Below are positions 20,656-31,544 of a DNA stretch of 64,000 bases, piece by piece (within the stretch, counting starts at the first letter, position 1; every line of letters starts with the position of its first letter). This DNA is from Choristoneura fumiferana. Lineage: Eukaryota > Arthropoda > Insecta > Lepidoptera > Tortricidae. The stretch spans positions 4,471,389 to 4,535,388 of the forward strand of contig NC_133473.1 of the NCBI RefSeq assembly GCF_025370935.1, written 5' to 3'. Under the pieces are notes generated by a model. That model searched no databases. It saw nothing but the letters and a program-made list of their open reading frames with translations, and was not told the origin of the DNA. The translations under genes were made by a program, and so were the position numbers.

Positions 20656-22800
20656 CCAAGTATAGTGGCGCGTTGCTGCGGCGCAAACTAACAATTGCCG
20701 ACCCTAGAATCGACGCAATGCACGCCAAAGTGTTTATATTCAAGTACAAGATAGATTTATGTACAGTTGACCAACGTATTGCTATGATAGTTGCCGTTTT
20801 ACTATCGCTATTGACAATATTTCAACTATAGCAAATAACTGTCGTTGATCAGATATGTACCAATGGTTAAGAACAAAAATGTAGATAGATTTTCCATATA
20901 CGATACTACTCATTGTAATTACTCATTTAAATATGTAGGTGATTTTTTCGATTGTACACTAATGCAATAACATTGTGACTATCAAGGAACGGTACCCAAC
21001 TGTCCGGCTCCGATTTGTTATATTTTTGTATATGTTAGAGAGTAGTCTAATACAGTTTTTTTTTTCAAAGAAACATCCTACAAAGTTTCATACTTCGGAT
21101 CGCATCTTTGTAAAATATATGAGTTTGAGCCGAAATACTCGTAACAAAACACCAGTCCATTGTTTCTTCATGTTCTCCAACATATAATCAAGCCAGTAAT
21201 TAACTAGCGATTTGCTTTAACAGCACTTTCAACAGAAGTTAGAGGGTTTGCTCACTTTTTAGCCCTTTGGAGGTCAATTTCTCCGAATAGGTTGTTTGGG
21301 CAGCTAAAAAAATACTTTTTTTATTATGAGAGGGAGGAAACGAGCAAGCGGGTCATCTGATCGGAAATGAACGTTATTTAAGACTACTCTCTAACATATT
21401 TTAAAAATAAAACAAATCCATTAGTAAGATCTGTCATACACCCCATGTGATCCCATGTGTTACTAATTTATTTATTGTCTCAATTTGTTGGAACAGTTAT
21501 CTATCTTAAAATAGCATATAAACAAGTATTATGTACAAACTTAAGTCACTCAAGTCAAGATATCTAGTAAAACATATTTCTGACATACAAAACGTAATGC
21601 TCCGGTCACCGACTCCTAACTGTTTCATGTAAGCTATGATCAGATGTATAAAGCTTCCTCATGAAACACTAACGCCTTTATAATTAATTCAATAAATGAA
21701 GCTCTTATGTATAATTGTGAATCAATTGATACATAATGCAATTGAAATAGTGTTCAGTCAGACTTGAAAAAAAACTCACACTATGTTACCAACTCGTGTG
21801 TTTAAAATTCCTGGAGTCTCTATAAGTTGTATAATTTCGTTTTGCTGCGATGCTTCTGTTTTGTATGCCCGCCCGAAGCTGTTAGGGACCTGAGCAGTAT
21901 TAACCTACGGCAACTTGTTTGTCTTTAGTGGAAAATAGGCGTGGGTAAACTGCGAATCGTATCTGATGTGTACTGTTTAATCCACTAAAAAACAATTGCA
22001 ATGTTTCGCAAATAATTTGCCTACGAACTGTAACTTCCAATGTACGCACCCTAAATTCGACCTAGTAGCACCCTAAAGCAGGGTATTCTTTAATATGTAT
22101 AAAATAAATATTTATCAAATCACATAATTGTACTTGAAATCGAATTTGCTGTAGTCAGTGTTTTCGCGTGTTATTAAATTGATATTTGTAAATTCGGCTG
22201 CCTTGTATCGGTATGATTTTGTTGATAATGTTATGGAGTGTTTAAAAAATTAAATAGTGATGAATAAAAATGAGAATTCAAAAACCAAAAATTTGTTTTG
22301 TATTATTTTTACTTTTGTAACATGAGCCAATATTTAATTCCAACTGTCGCACTCTTTTCTCACGTAAAGATCTAAACTTAAATAATATTATTATAATAAA
22401 GTTACTTTTGCGGAACTTACCATTAAATATTATAGATACAATCACCCCTCGTACAGTTGGATTAGATTTTTTCAAAGTCAATTAAGTAAATAATTATGCC
22501 TATTTTATTAGTATCCTTTTCACTTTGCTAACAAAGCTTATTTGTAAATTAAGCTAGGTATAGCCACACACCAATGAATTGTATGAAATTCTTCTCAACA
22601 TTATTCCTGTTTGTATGTAGCGGAATAATGGCACTGAGTGTTGAATCAGTTCAACAAAATCTCTCAGAAACGGAAAGCTTCACTATCCTTGGTTAAAATA
22701 AGCTAATTCTCATCCTACCCTGGTTATTATAACCCGTGGGTCGCAGGTGCGAAGTTGCGACAAAAAAAAATATAAAAAAGCTTTTCGTTTATTATATTAA

Positions 22801-22928
22801 GTGCAGTCAAGGTCATATATATAACCAAGGCGTAAAAATATCTATACACCTCTATGCCTCTAACCATAAGGTTGGTGTTTACATATATTTAACTCGATGG
22901 TTATATAGATATGCCTTTGACTGTACAC
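22801..22928. mobile_element. MITE with 'gtacagtcaa' ends (copy 1)
   Basis: 128 bp. Ends 'gtgcagtcaaggtcatatat' and 'atatgcctttgactgtacac' are inverted repeats of about 28 bp with a few mismatches, continuing into 'ataacca/tggttat'. Ends 60 bp before the BCAS3 tail exon. The second allele is at 35705-35834; partial relatives lie near 1780-1845 and 28660-28725. Confidence 0.8.
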
Positions 22929-22988
22929 AAAACACAACAAGCAACCAAGAAAGAGATCCACTATAATCATTATCACCATTAATTCCAG

Positions 22989-23149
22989 CCGGGGCCACGA
23001 TCCGGTTCGAAGCGGAGCCCGAGGAGTTAAGCTCGAGTAGCTTCAGCTCCGCCTCCCGCGCGTCCCTCGACCCGCCTTCCTCACCCACGCCCAGCTGCAG
23101 CGGTGACAACCTGCTACACTTCCCTGGAGACTCCAGCAGTTCTGTATGA
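22989..23149 (+). CDS. BCAS3: BCAS3 alternative (short) C-terminal exon, haplotype copy 1
   Basis: Acceptor 'cattaattccag|cc'; phase-1 entry from the donor at 12071 gives EDH-AGATIRFEAEPEEL.., then a serine-rich stretch (LSSSSFSSASRASLDPPSS), SCSGDNLLHFPGD and SSSSV with TGA at 23147. The Ser-rich composition and Leu-Phe-Pro near the end recall the C-terminus of vertebrate BCAS3, so this may be the ancestral tail, with the 13622 exon an insect addition. It is GC-rich in an AT-rich setting, and the frame is kept in the second copy at 35895. Confidence 0.65.
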
Positions 23150-24041
23150 ACCCTGAAGGTCGCCGAGACAGTGTCCATCGTCCCGCGTACTTAAAGCGGG
23201 TACACGGCGTTTAAAAAGAGCGCTTTGGATACGCGTGTTTCAGGAACTAAGACGTTTTGAATAGCTATACACATTAGAAGCGCGCGTCGACCAACAGATT
23301 CCTTCACCACCTTAAGGTTCAATGTCATTTGTACGCCTAAGATCAACGTGACAATAGCTTTATTGTTTTCTTTCGGATGTAGGAATTGACAAAAAAATGC
23401 CAAACTTGGTCGAATTCTGAGAGAAGCCCATCGCCTCGCATGGACGTTTCCAAAGCACGATTTTTTAAACGCTCGAAGTGATAGCTCTTGGAGCGGGTAC
23501 ACATTGGGCGCTCAGTGTTGCGTTCGTTCGGCGCGTTGGTAGCTCAATTTTAATGAAAATTTGCACATTAAAGTTGAATATTTTGCAAACAAATCACTGA
23601 ATCGAAAAATCGTTAGCAAACCCCTAATAGTTTTAAAAGACCTATCCAACGATACCCCACACTCCAAATGGATTGGATGAAAAAAACTTTTTAGAGTACG
23701 TCACGTACTCTTCCTGTTGAAACTACCATAGAGTAGGTACACTTGACTACTTTTAAGTTGCTTCAGTAGGTAAACTCTGTTCCAGAAGAGCTAGAGAGAA
23801 GAAGAGTGTTGCTACAACATAACACTTTCTTATTGGTTAATTGATCGATGAACATTGGATTGGATATATGGCGTTATGTAACCCAAGTGTCCAATCACAA
23901 GTGATTGAATGAAGTGTGGAATAGAGTAGGTATAAAAGTATGACAGCAGATTAATGTCTAAGAGCTGAGCTAACAGCTGAATCTAAAGCACTCATAGTAA
24001 GTAATCTACTCATAATATGTGCACCAATGCGGTGTAATAGT

Positions 24042-24169
24042 ACATTGTGTCTTAAGGGCGGTAAATAAGGAATTACGAACGAGAGTCTATTAAAAGCCCA
24101 AAGTCGAAGACTGAGGGCTTTAATGAGTCGATGTTCGTAATTGTAGTACCGCCCTGCGACATACAATGT
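24042..24169. mobile_element. Hairpin MITE, copy 1
   Basis: Ends 'acattgtgtcttaagggcgg' and 'ccgccctgcgacatacaatg' pair. Pairing continues inward through 'aattacgaac/gttcgtaatt' and 'aaaagccc/gggcttt' to a loop of about 15 bp. About 128 bp. Second allele at 37852-37979. Confidence 0.75.
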
Positions 24170-27018
24170 TTTTCATCACATTTGCGAGTAAAATTGTTCA
24201 TTTGTAGGTAAGTTTTTTTCTTAACCTCAACCCGCATTGGTTGAGCAGGGATGTCTATGTCAAGTTAAGAATATAAGGATAAAAAGTTAATAAATTAGAA
24301 GTTAGTGTAAAAATCAAGATAAACGCAACATTATGTGTTTTGAGCCACATCTGCGGCTGCCTGCTGCATTTAAAATTATAATGGTAAAATATATACGACA
24401 TTTTGCAAGATAGAGAAAAAGTATGAATGTGCTTTCCATTTGCAAAATTTGTTTTTCTGACGCTACTTAAACGGTTTCTTTATTTGAGTTTCCAGGTGAA
24501 ATTTAAATTTTAACGGTAATAAATAAATACTAAATGTTGTCAACCACTAATAAGGTTCATTGTAAAAGGAATCGTATGCTCAAGGCAAATGAACATAATT
24601 TTGCCAATCACGTGGTTAAACTATTGTTTTATTATTGTAAACTGTGTAGTTACACTTAGATTTAAGTAGTAGTTTTTTATATAAATGAAGATCTTCATAA
24701 TGTTACAATTATAACGAGAAGTGAACTTTTTAAACGACTAATTTCAATTTTGGTGATATTTTATTGCGGGACTCAATGATGTTTTCGCAACAGGTTGAAG
24801 ATAAATAGTGCATTCCTTTCTTATAAAAAACATAATAAAAAAAATACTTACACTAAATACAAATAATAGAGTCGAGGGCATAAATATCTGAGTGGCATAA
24901 TTTTTTGACGTCTTGGTGACGTACACAATATATTTATGCCCTTGAATGTACATTGTGTCCTCAAAATGGAAATTAGTTTTTTTACTTGACAAGTAATTTC
25001 TCAAATAGTCCTATTTTTTTAGATGTAATAAAATAAGTAAATGCGCATATTTTTGATTAAAAAATATAATTGACAGTTAAAATATGCAATATAAATAAAT
25101 CGGAAATATGTAATTTAAAATCAAAACAATCGATCTTTCTTAGTAAGATTACAAATAAGTGATTTAAAAAAAAACAGCTGTCTTTTGGTAAATGTTTCCT
25201 AAAATATATATTATTATTATTTTTAGTTTATACGTTTTCATCACAATTTCAAACAGATTGTATGCATTTGTTTAACCGTAACTGTGATATGTAGTCAAAA
25301 TAGAGCTTGCTTAGGTTAGGGAACGGCTTGTGAAATTAATTTCAAACTAAAATCATTTCATAGTTGCTTCATTACTAAGTTTATAGACATTCCAAATATC
25401 ACTTTCATCATCGACAAAGCAAACAATAATTCTTTGACAAGACTGAAAAAACCGGATACGATTTTTTTATATTCGTTACACCAAGAACAATATTTATTTA
25501 TTTATAGATATTATTATAACATTTTTTTATCAAACCGTAGGCATGCAACCTTGTGCCTATACAACGTATTATTTTTTTATTTCCGCTAACTTTAAAGGGA
25601 AAATTCAACAGGTAAAATTCAGTTAGATTCCACGTATGTTCAACTTTTAGGTATTTAATGGTACCTAAGGGTAGGTATCTAAATTTTTTATACTTCAGTG
25701 TCACATTCTTGTCAAAGTGCAAAATCAAATCGCTTCCGGAAAAGTCTTCCTAATTTATGATTCCTTTCGCTACTAGAACTTTCCATTTGGATTATTAAAT
25801 GAAAGATATATTGTATGCGTAATTTATTTGGCGTGTTTCCCTCACTCAGTGGCAAAAGTATGCTAGTTGAATTAGGTGCGTTAATTGTGATATTTAATTG
25901 ATGTTTAATAAAAAGTATTGGCAAATTGTGCTTGCCAGAATAATCAAATTTATATGTTTTATTAAAATCGTAAGTAAATGTGTAGATTTTGTATATTTGG
26001 ATTAATTCGGTGTAGAATAGAGGTTTCAATTTAATACTTAATCAAAGATTAACAGTGAGTATAATTAGGTACGTTCATGTATGAATAAAACTCCCAAATT
26101 ACCCAAATAATAAAAATGACTGAAAAAAGTATATTAAGAACTTTTGTGGACGTGACCATCGATAAAAGTTTTAAAACCAAAGTTTGCATAAAAATAAAAT
26201 ATAAAAAAGGCAACAATTGTAAAGTTATTGAGTGCTTTTGCTAATCACTATTACATTTATTTTTAACTCGGATTAATGGCTGGTTAAATCATGAACATTT
26301 TTTCTTAGTTTTGTTTTATTATCAGGTTTTTATCGATCACTGAGTATTATTTATATTACCTAACTACATTAATTATATAAGTTCATTGAAGTACCGTATA
26401 CATATAATAAGTAGGTACCTATATAAGTTTACTATACCAACAATTCATAAACAAAGTTTTATTTTGAAAAGAATCGTCATTTTTCAAATATGATGGCCAA
26501 ATGTTTCTGTCTTTAAATAATAACTTCAATAAATGATAAAAGTAATTGTTGTGTAATACAGGGTAGTTTACAAATGCATTAATTATCAAGTAATCTGAAT
26601 TCAATATGAGCCTGATAATATCTACTTAAATAATACACGTAATTCAAATTGTCTTAAATTTCGGGTAGTGCTGTTAAATTCGTTCTTCGAATAATCATCA
26701 CTAATAGCGGTTTAAAACTTAAGTTAAGCTTATGGTTAGTGTGAAATGTGAGAAATAATTGACAATGAAATTTTTATACAACCCACAATTTATTTTCCAA
26801 TATTAAGGGCGTACAACTTGCCTGTTGAACAAGCAAGAGGGTTTTGCACGTTTAATTGATTCTACTTAGTAACTGTAGTATATAGTATCTTCTCGACTCT
26901 TTCACGTAAGGTTAATTACCTATCTCTATATAGGAAAGCAACGTCAGCATCGCAAGTAGCAGATATCATTTTTTAGTCTGGCGCATTAAATTCGTCAATC
27001 CTGTAGATGTTATGTAGA

Positions 27019-27135
27019 GTCAAGTATCTATTCGAACCACTCAAAAATATGTTACTACTTCCTTATTGCGTCGGAATAAGAGTCTGTGGTACTTATTTTT
27101 GAAACTTTGAATAAGTTCGTATTTTTACACTTGAC
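27019..27135. mobile_element. Small MITE, copy 1 (one end shortened)
   Basis: In the second copy (40863-40993) the ends are 'gtcaagtgcaaaaataagta' and 'gtatttttacacttgac', a clear inverted pair. Here the left end lacks 11 bp ('tgcaaaaataa'), so only 'gtcaag' pairs. Confidence 0.6.
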
Positions 27136-27399
27136 TGTACGTGGCTGTAAAACGACAAAGTTCGAAAGAATAGACCGGTATGGCCTATCTAATTCTGCAA
27201 CACAAGTGATTACGTAATACCGTTCTAGCATCAGTCTTTTTTTTATTTTAATTTTTAAAATTATTTTTATATTTTTTTATTTTTCATAAAATGACATGCG
27301 GTATTTGTACTAAAAATGTATTACCAATATGGATCATAATGATCTGATTGGCCAGCTATAGTGCCCTGCTTAATCTCGGGCCGGCCAATCAAAGTGCAT

Positions 27400-27761
27400 C
27401 AATACGGTATTTGACAACTCCTGAATTTGCCATATCTTAATATTATTATGAAAATATAGATATACAGACACTGTTCAGCGAAGAGAAAACTTAAATCGGT
27501 TGAAAATAGGTTTTTAGTGATTTTTTGAAAAATCTATATACCTGTCTCTTTCTCAAACGCTTTTCTCTATTCAGCAAGTATGGCGGTACTAGCGTGTGAC
27601 GTCACATGCCAGTATGTCTTTCTCTGTCTAATCTTGAATTTGAAACCTTTTTTATAACTTTGTTATTTGTAAAGGTAGCTTAAAAATTGTTTCTCTACTC
27701 GATAACAGGCATTGTGAAGTTTTAATTTATAAAACATAAAAAACAGTCAAATACCGTATTG
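27400..27761. mobile_element. MITE with 16-bp perfect ends, copy 1
   Basis: Perfect terminal inverted repeats 'caatacggtatttgac' (27400-27415) and 'gtcaaataccgtattg' (27746-27761), flanked by 'cat' on the left and, beyond an inserted element, 'cat' at 28450. Contains a body ('atggcggtactagcgtgtga', 'cacatgccagtatgtctttc') related to 62470-62710. The GIY-YIG element is inserted in its right terminus. Confidence 0.75.
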
Positions 27762-28436
27762 AACATGAAACTACCGTGAGACTCACTCATATTAAATATA
27801 ATGACCCGGATAACTCACGTCTTAAATCGAGTTTAGCTCGACATGTATACATGATTCCCTGTGCCTGTGGCAAGAGCTATATTGGAGAGACTGGACGAAA
27901 CGTTTCCACAAGGATATCGGAGCACATACGCAGTATGAGGAAACAGGACGACAAGGGGTCTGCTGTGGCCGAGCACTCAATGGACTCGGATTCGACGCAC
28001 TATATTAGATTTGATAAGGTATCTGTAATTGCGAGAGAGAAATTTTTCATTCCGCGGAAAGTGCGTGAAGCCATCGAGATTAGTCGTCGGCCGAATTTCA
28101 ACCGGGATAGTGGTTGGTCGGTACCTCCGAGTTGGAAAACGGTGTTAAATACTCGTGCTGCGTCATCGGTGTGTGTGAACGTACCTTTACAGAGCGATGT
28201 TGTTAGTGTTGTGTGCTACCATACATTTGACAGTTGTAATGATGATGAAAACGCGGGTAGTTGTGTGCCGGTGTCAGTTTCGTCGGGTAGTCGCGCGAGC
28301 AGAGCGGCGGCGCGCAATGCGCGTGTTGCAGCAGCCGCTGAGTCGCGTTACTCCGAAGACGAAGGGCTACGGATTAGCCCGAAACATGTCGAGCTAAACT
28401 CGATTTAAGACGTGAGTTATCCGGGTCATTATATTT
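27762..28436 (+). mobile_element. 675-bp Penelope-like GIY-YIG element, orientation +
   Basis: Bounded by a 13-bp direct repeat 'aaataccgtattg' (27749-27761 and 28437-28449). Starts 'aacatgaaactaccgtgaga'. Perfect 53-bp inverted arms at 27794-27846 and 28384-28436 enclose a 537-bp centre carrying an endonuclease ORF. Target duplications of varying length (13 bp here, 10 bp at 2492) and a GIY-YIG domain point to Penelope-like retroelements; the reverse transcriptase is absent. The arms are part of the transcribed and translated frame. Confidence 0.8.
27776..28408 (+). CDS. GIY-YIG endonuclease domain ORF of Penelope-like element (210 aa)
   Basis: Reads YMIPCACGKSYIGETGRNV then RISEHIRSMRKQ. 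This is the Y..C.CG..YIGETGR..R..EH signature of the C-terminal endonuclease of Penelope-like polyproteins, where it nicks the target for primed reverse transcription. The C-terminal half (Ser/Arg/Ala-rich, ending EGLRISPKHVELNSI) is read out of the 3' inverted arm. Compared with a full polyprotein, all reverse-transcriptase sequence is missing. The frame is unbroken in both copies, so it is either recently mobilised or under constraint. Confidence 0.75.
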   Translation: MRLTHIKYNDPDNSRLKSSLARHVYMIPCACGKSYIGETGRNVSTRISEHIRSMRKQDDKGSAVAEHSMDSDSTHYIRFDKVSVIAREKFFIPRKVREAIEISRRPNFNRDSGWSVPPSWKTVLNTRAASSVCVNVPLQSDVVSVVCYHTFDSCNDDENAGSCVPVSVSSGSRASRAAARNARVAAAAESRYSEDEGLRISPKHVELNSI

Positions 28437-29009
28437 AAATACCGTATTGCATGCGCTTTAGCGATTTTATTTCTATACGAATTTTACATTTCCACTGAAC
28501 TGGTTAATTTTTCTAAATGCTGACTGTACAAAAACTTGTATCTATTGGCAAAATCTGTAATCTTCTCAGAAAAGTGAGTCGCAGCGTGTCAAACTGAGCT
28601 AAATCCTAACATGAAAGCAGTCCAGTCATATCGACATTGCAAAGTATACAGCACTGAACATTAAGGCCGTGTATACATATTATTGTAACTTTGGCCGTGT
28701 CGATATCTTTGCCCTTGACTGTACCTACCTACCTACTTGATTATTTATTATTCTAACGATTTTAGTGCATTTCGGGATGTCTCGAGCCATACAGAGGTAG
28801 TCATTGTTATCGGATTGCAATTTATGTGATGGTTGGATGTGATAAGGTAAAATAATATAAGATACAATGTAAGCGTAGGCTTTACGTGTTATTTTTATAA
28901 ATGGAGTTTCTAAGTCTACTTTTAACACCACGGTTTTCTATTCATCGTTTTACCGAACCGCTTTTGAATTGAATGTTGTTTCTAATTTATAAATTTTGTA
29001 TCACAGATA

Positions 29010-29065
29010 ACTGTGATGCCGTCTTTGTTTGTTTTGTCTGAATAAACAGAGACGGCATCACATTT
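29010..29065. repeat. Hairpin fragment, copy 1
   Basis: 'gtgatgccgtctttg' pairs with 'agagacggcatcac' across a T/G-rich loop. The same core 'gatgccg..gacggcat' is the centre of the MITE at 32331-32474, so this is probably a related element or fragment. Second allele near 42760. Confidence 0.6.
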
Positions 29066-30419
29066 GTATGTTTACCAGGTCTTTAATAGCATTTTTTTAT
29101 GTTAACCATTGCTTGTAATGATAATCATATTGTGCTGGTGACATAAACCACCTAATGAAACGTAATATCTGTTTCATCAAACATCATTATCTGGCAAATA
29201 AAATTTCGGCCAACCGTTTCGGGCAAAAGTATTCGGTCAATCAAATGGTAATCATCACTTTACTGTTGCAGCCATTATTAAATTATATGGATTTTTCTAA
29301 CAAAGTTCGTTGATCGAGACGGTTTTTTAGTTTAAGTGAAATTCGATTGCATTGTCATATTAAAAGTAAACGTAGAAACAACTTCGGTACCTACAGTAAA
29401 TAAGTTTTTGGAAAATTCGGCGTGTAACCAAAACATTATTTATATGAAAATAGAAATAAATAATAACGCTGTAGATGTATTTTTATACACGCTAAGCTGT
29501 ACTTTACTAAGAATGTAGCTAACTAAGGCATACTTTGTTATTTTGTAAGACATTCATACCATCATACCAATAAAACCATGAAAATATTGATAATTGTTTT
29601 ATTTTACAACTCATAACACATAATAATACGATAACATACAAATTAATTAAGTACATTGCATCGATAAAAATAAAATAACAATGTTTAGTTTAACAAGTTT
29701 AACATCTTTTATCAAAATAATTATAATCTCTATGAGATACTGTTTTTACAATAAAAAATATACAACTATTTTTTTATACAAATAATTGTATGGAATGTAA
29801 AATAATTGTATTGAAAATCAGACAAGTATGATTTCTATCAATAACAAAAAAACCACAGTCAAATATGATAAGTTTGTCTTATGTTTTTTTTTCTGTAGGT
29901 ACTATATTATCAATAATACTAACATTTGTATTCGATGGACTTACAGATTTTCTAGTTATATTAAACTGAAAAACGAAAGATTCACTAAACAGATCCCTTA
30001 CGAGATTCTAGAAGACAACTTAAATAAAGCATTTTCAAATACTTTTTGTAAAGGTTAAATCATTTCCATATTTCTTGTATTTTTTCTTTACTTGGTATAA
30101 GTACTTGTACATACAAATTATAAACGCAGTTATACTAGGTACTAATTTATATTAAAATCAGTCTGCACTTGGACGGACATGTATTGCAATTATTAAGTAC
30201 ATACATTTATATGTTTCTTTTATTTCTTACAGATATTTATGGAAGATTAAATAAATTAAGATCTGCATCCACTCAAATAACATGCTTTCATTTATAATAT
30301 GGTCCTTTATAGCTAATGTCTAGTTACGGTGTATTATATTTTAATTCTATGGACTGGTACTTAATTAAAAATAAATAAATTCAGATTATTGGTCTGAGGA
30401 TATAGGTTAAGGTATACCG

Positions 30420-30570
30420 TAGGCGACAGGCTAGCAACCTGTCACTATTGTACCGATTTTGTCAAACTTAAAACCTAAAATTGCTAAAAGTGGCTCCGAA
30501 GCTGTAATTTCTTGTGCTCTGCCTACCCCATGTGGGAATACAGGCGTGATGTTTGTGTGTGTGTGTATTA
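30420..30570. mobile_element. Microsatellite-tailed dispersed repeat, copy 1
   Basis: Contains 'gcgacaggctagcaacctgt', 'ctctgcctaccccatgtggg', 'aatacaggcgtgatgtttg' and ends in (TG)6. The second allele is at 44150-44290. A reversed partial relative is at about 1680-1745. Common in lepidopteran genomes as I know them; exact family not verified. Confidence 0.6.
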
Positions 30571-30900
30571 GTTTAACTACAGATGGAAAAATAACGCTAG
30601 AACTGTGTCTCGAGCTCAGAGGTTTTCCAAGCTAACTTGGTTGAACATATTTGTTATCTACTGTCAAAATATTAATTAACCTTACACATTCATTAAATTC
30701 TAAAAAACTGCGTCATCTGCGTCATCTTCACATTACGTATTCCATCTATCTCTATCTATTTATCCGCACTTATTTGTCCAATTCTTTTTTGTCCTGTTTG
30801 TGATTATTGAGAGTTTTTTTTTGTACGAAAGAAACGTTAGACTAAGAAAAATAGTAGTAGGTACTCCCGAGCGGCGGGAAGCTGGTTCAGTCCTAACATA

Positions 30901-30906
30901 TTTATT
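30901..30906 (-). terminator. TRAF6: Poly(A) signal for TRAF6, copy 1
   Basis: AATAAA on the minus strand about 95 bp after the TRAF6 stop at 31000; repeated at 44624-44629 in the other copy. Confidence 0.5.
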
Positions 30907-30999
30907 TTTCTATACAACTAGTATGAATTATTGATACATAAGTTAGGAAACCGACCGTACCAAAGAATAAACAGACCAACAAAAAAGTCAATCCTCATG

Positions 31000-31327
31000 T
31001 CATACGCACTTGATATGCACGCGGAACACAAGCGAATCGTCTTTCACAAACCCATTCCTCACCACATCACTCACCACTGCGTACTCCGTATACCCAAACC
31101 CTCTGAGGCATATTTCAGCTGTCGGTCTCCTGAAAGCTATGAGGTTTGAGTTGGACATCATAGTGTCACGTTGTGTGAGGTCGGGCTCGTACTGGTTGAC
31201 CATGGCGAATGAGATGCGACCGTTGAATGGCCATTCGAGACACTCGTCGTATTCTGTCTTCATCAGGTGGGCGTGGAGAGCGAAGCAGAGCGGGTTTTGG
31301 GGCGAAATGTTGAGGCGGACGCAGAAT
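31000..31327 (-). CDS. TRAF6: TRAF6 last exon (MATH/TRAF-C domain), haplotype copy 1
   Basis: Minus-strand acceptor 'cttccaacag|attctgc' at 31328-31330. Reads FCVRLNISPQNPLCFALHAH, LMKTEYDECLEWPFNGRISF, LIAFRRPTAEICLRGFGYTE, ends VFRVHIKCV. This is the C-terminal half of a TRAF-C beta-sandwich, which binds receptor and adaptor peptides. Phase 2 entry. It duplicates 44715-45042 with silent or near-silent differences. Confidence 0.93.
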
Positions 31328-31544
31328 CTGTTGGAAGAGTGAGGTTTATTGATAAACTAGCTTTTGCCCGCGAATTCGTACGCGTAGACAATAACCTAAG
31401 TAAAGAACGCATTGGGGCATTGGATAATTCCGGAAAAATCACTACTTTTTACTTGTACGTTATACTTACATACTTTACTTTTTATTTGGTTTGAGGAATT
31501 CTCTATACAAGGTGTAGTTGGTAGACCTGGAATGCATGTCAGTT

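Larger units (their letters stand above)
18255..22988 (+). other. AT-rich intron/intergenic stretch with inverted-repeat elements
   Basis: About 4.7 kb without coding signal. Inverted pairs: 19287-19322 with 19378-19417; 20451-20480 with 20610-20655 ('tttaattaaatgtaaacaa' against 'ttgtttacgtttagttaaa'); 21028-21048 with 21388-21410 ('atgttagagagtagtct'). These look like degraded MITEs. From 22056 the DNA is duplicated in contig 2. Confidence 0.5.
23150..27399. other. AT-rich convergent intergenic region, copy 1
   Basis: Between the BCAS3 tail and TRAF6. No coding region recognised. Includes a remnant (about 23541-23690) of the 590-bp element that is intact at 36627-37216, a hairpin MITE at 24042-24169 and a small MITE at 27019-27135. 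The rest is AT-rich unique DNA, part of which is probably 3' UTR. Confidence 0.5.
28450..30999. other. AT-rich intergenic stretch, copy 1
   Basis: Includes an 'acttggccgtgtcgatatct'-type MITE remnant (28660-28725), a hairpin 'gtgatgccgtct..agacggcatcac' (29010-29065), AT-rich DNA, and a microsatellite-tailed repeat (30420-30570). Short open frames have no coding support. The 3' UTR and poly(A) signal of TRAF6 (minus strand, TTTATT at 30901-30906) fall at its right end. Confidence 0.5.

Noticed and set aside
22989..23149. Linking exon 18196 to exon 22989
   Set aside because: The donor at 18250 leaves phase 2 whereas the long Ser-rich frame needs phase 1; the joined frame would stop after about 17 codons.
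29828..30058. 76-residue frame with Lys/Asn-rich reading (29828-30058)
   Set aside because: The copy-2 allele differs by indels that break the frame, and there is no domain or splice support.
31010..31342. 110-residue + strand frame, also at 44725-45057
   Set aside because: Antisense shadow of the TRAF6 MATH-domain exon, which has clear domain and splice support.
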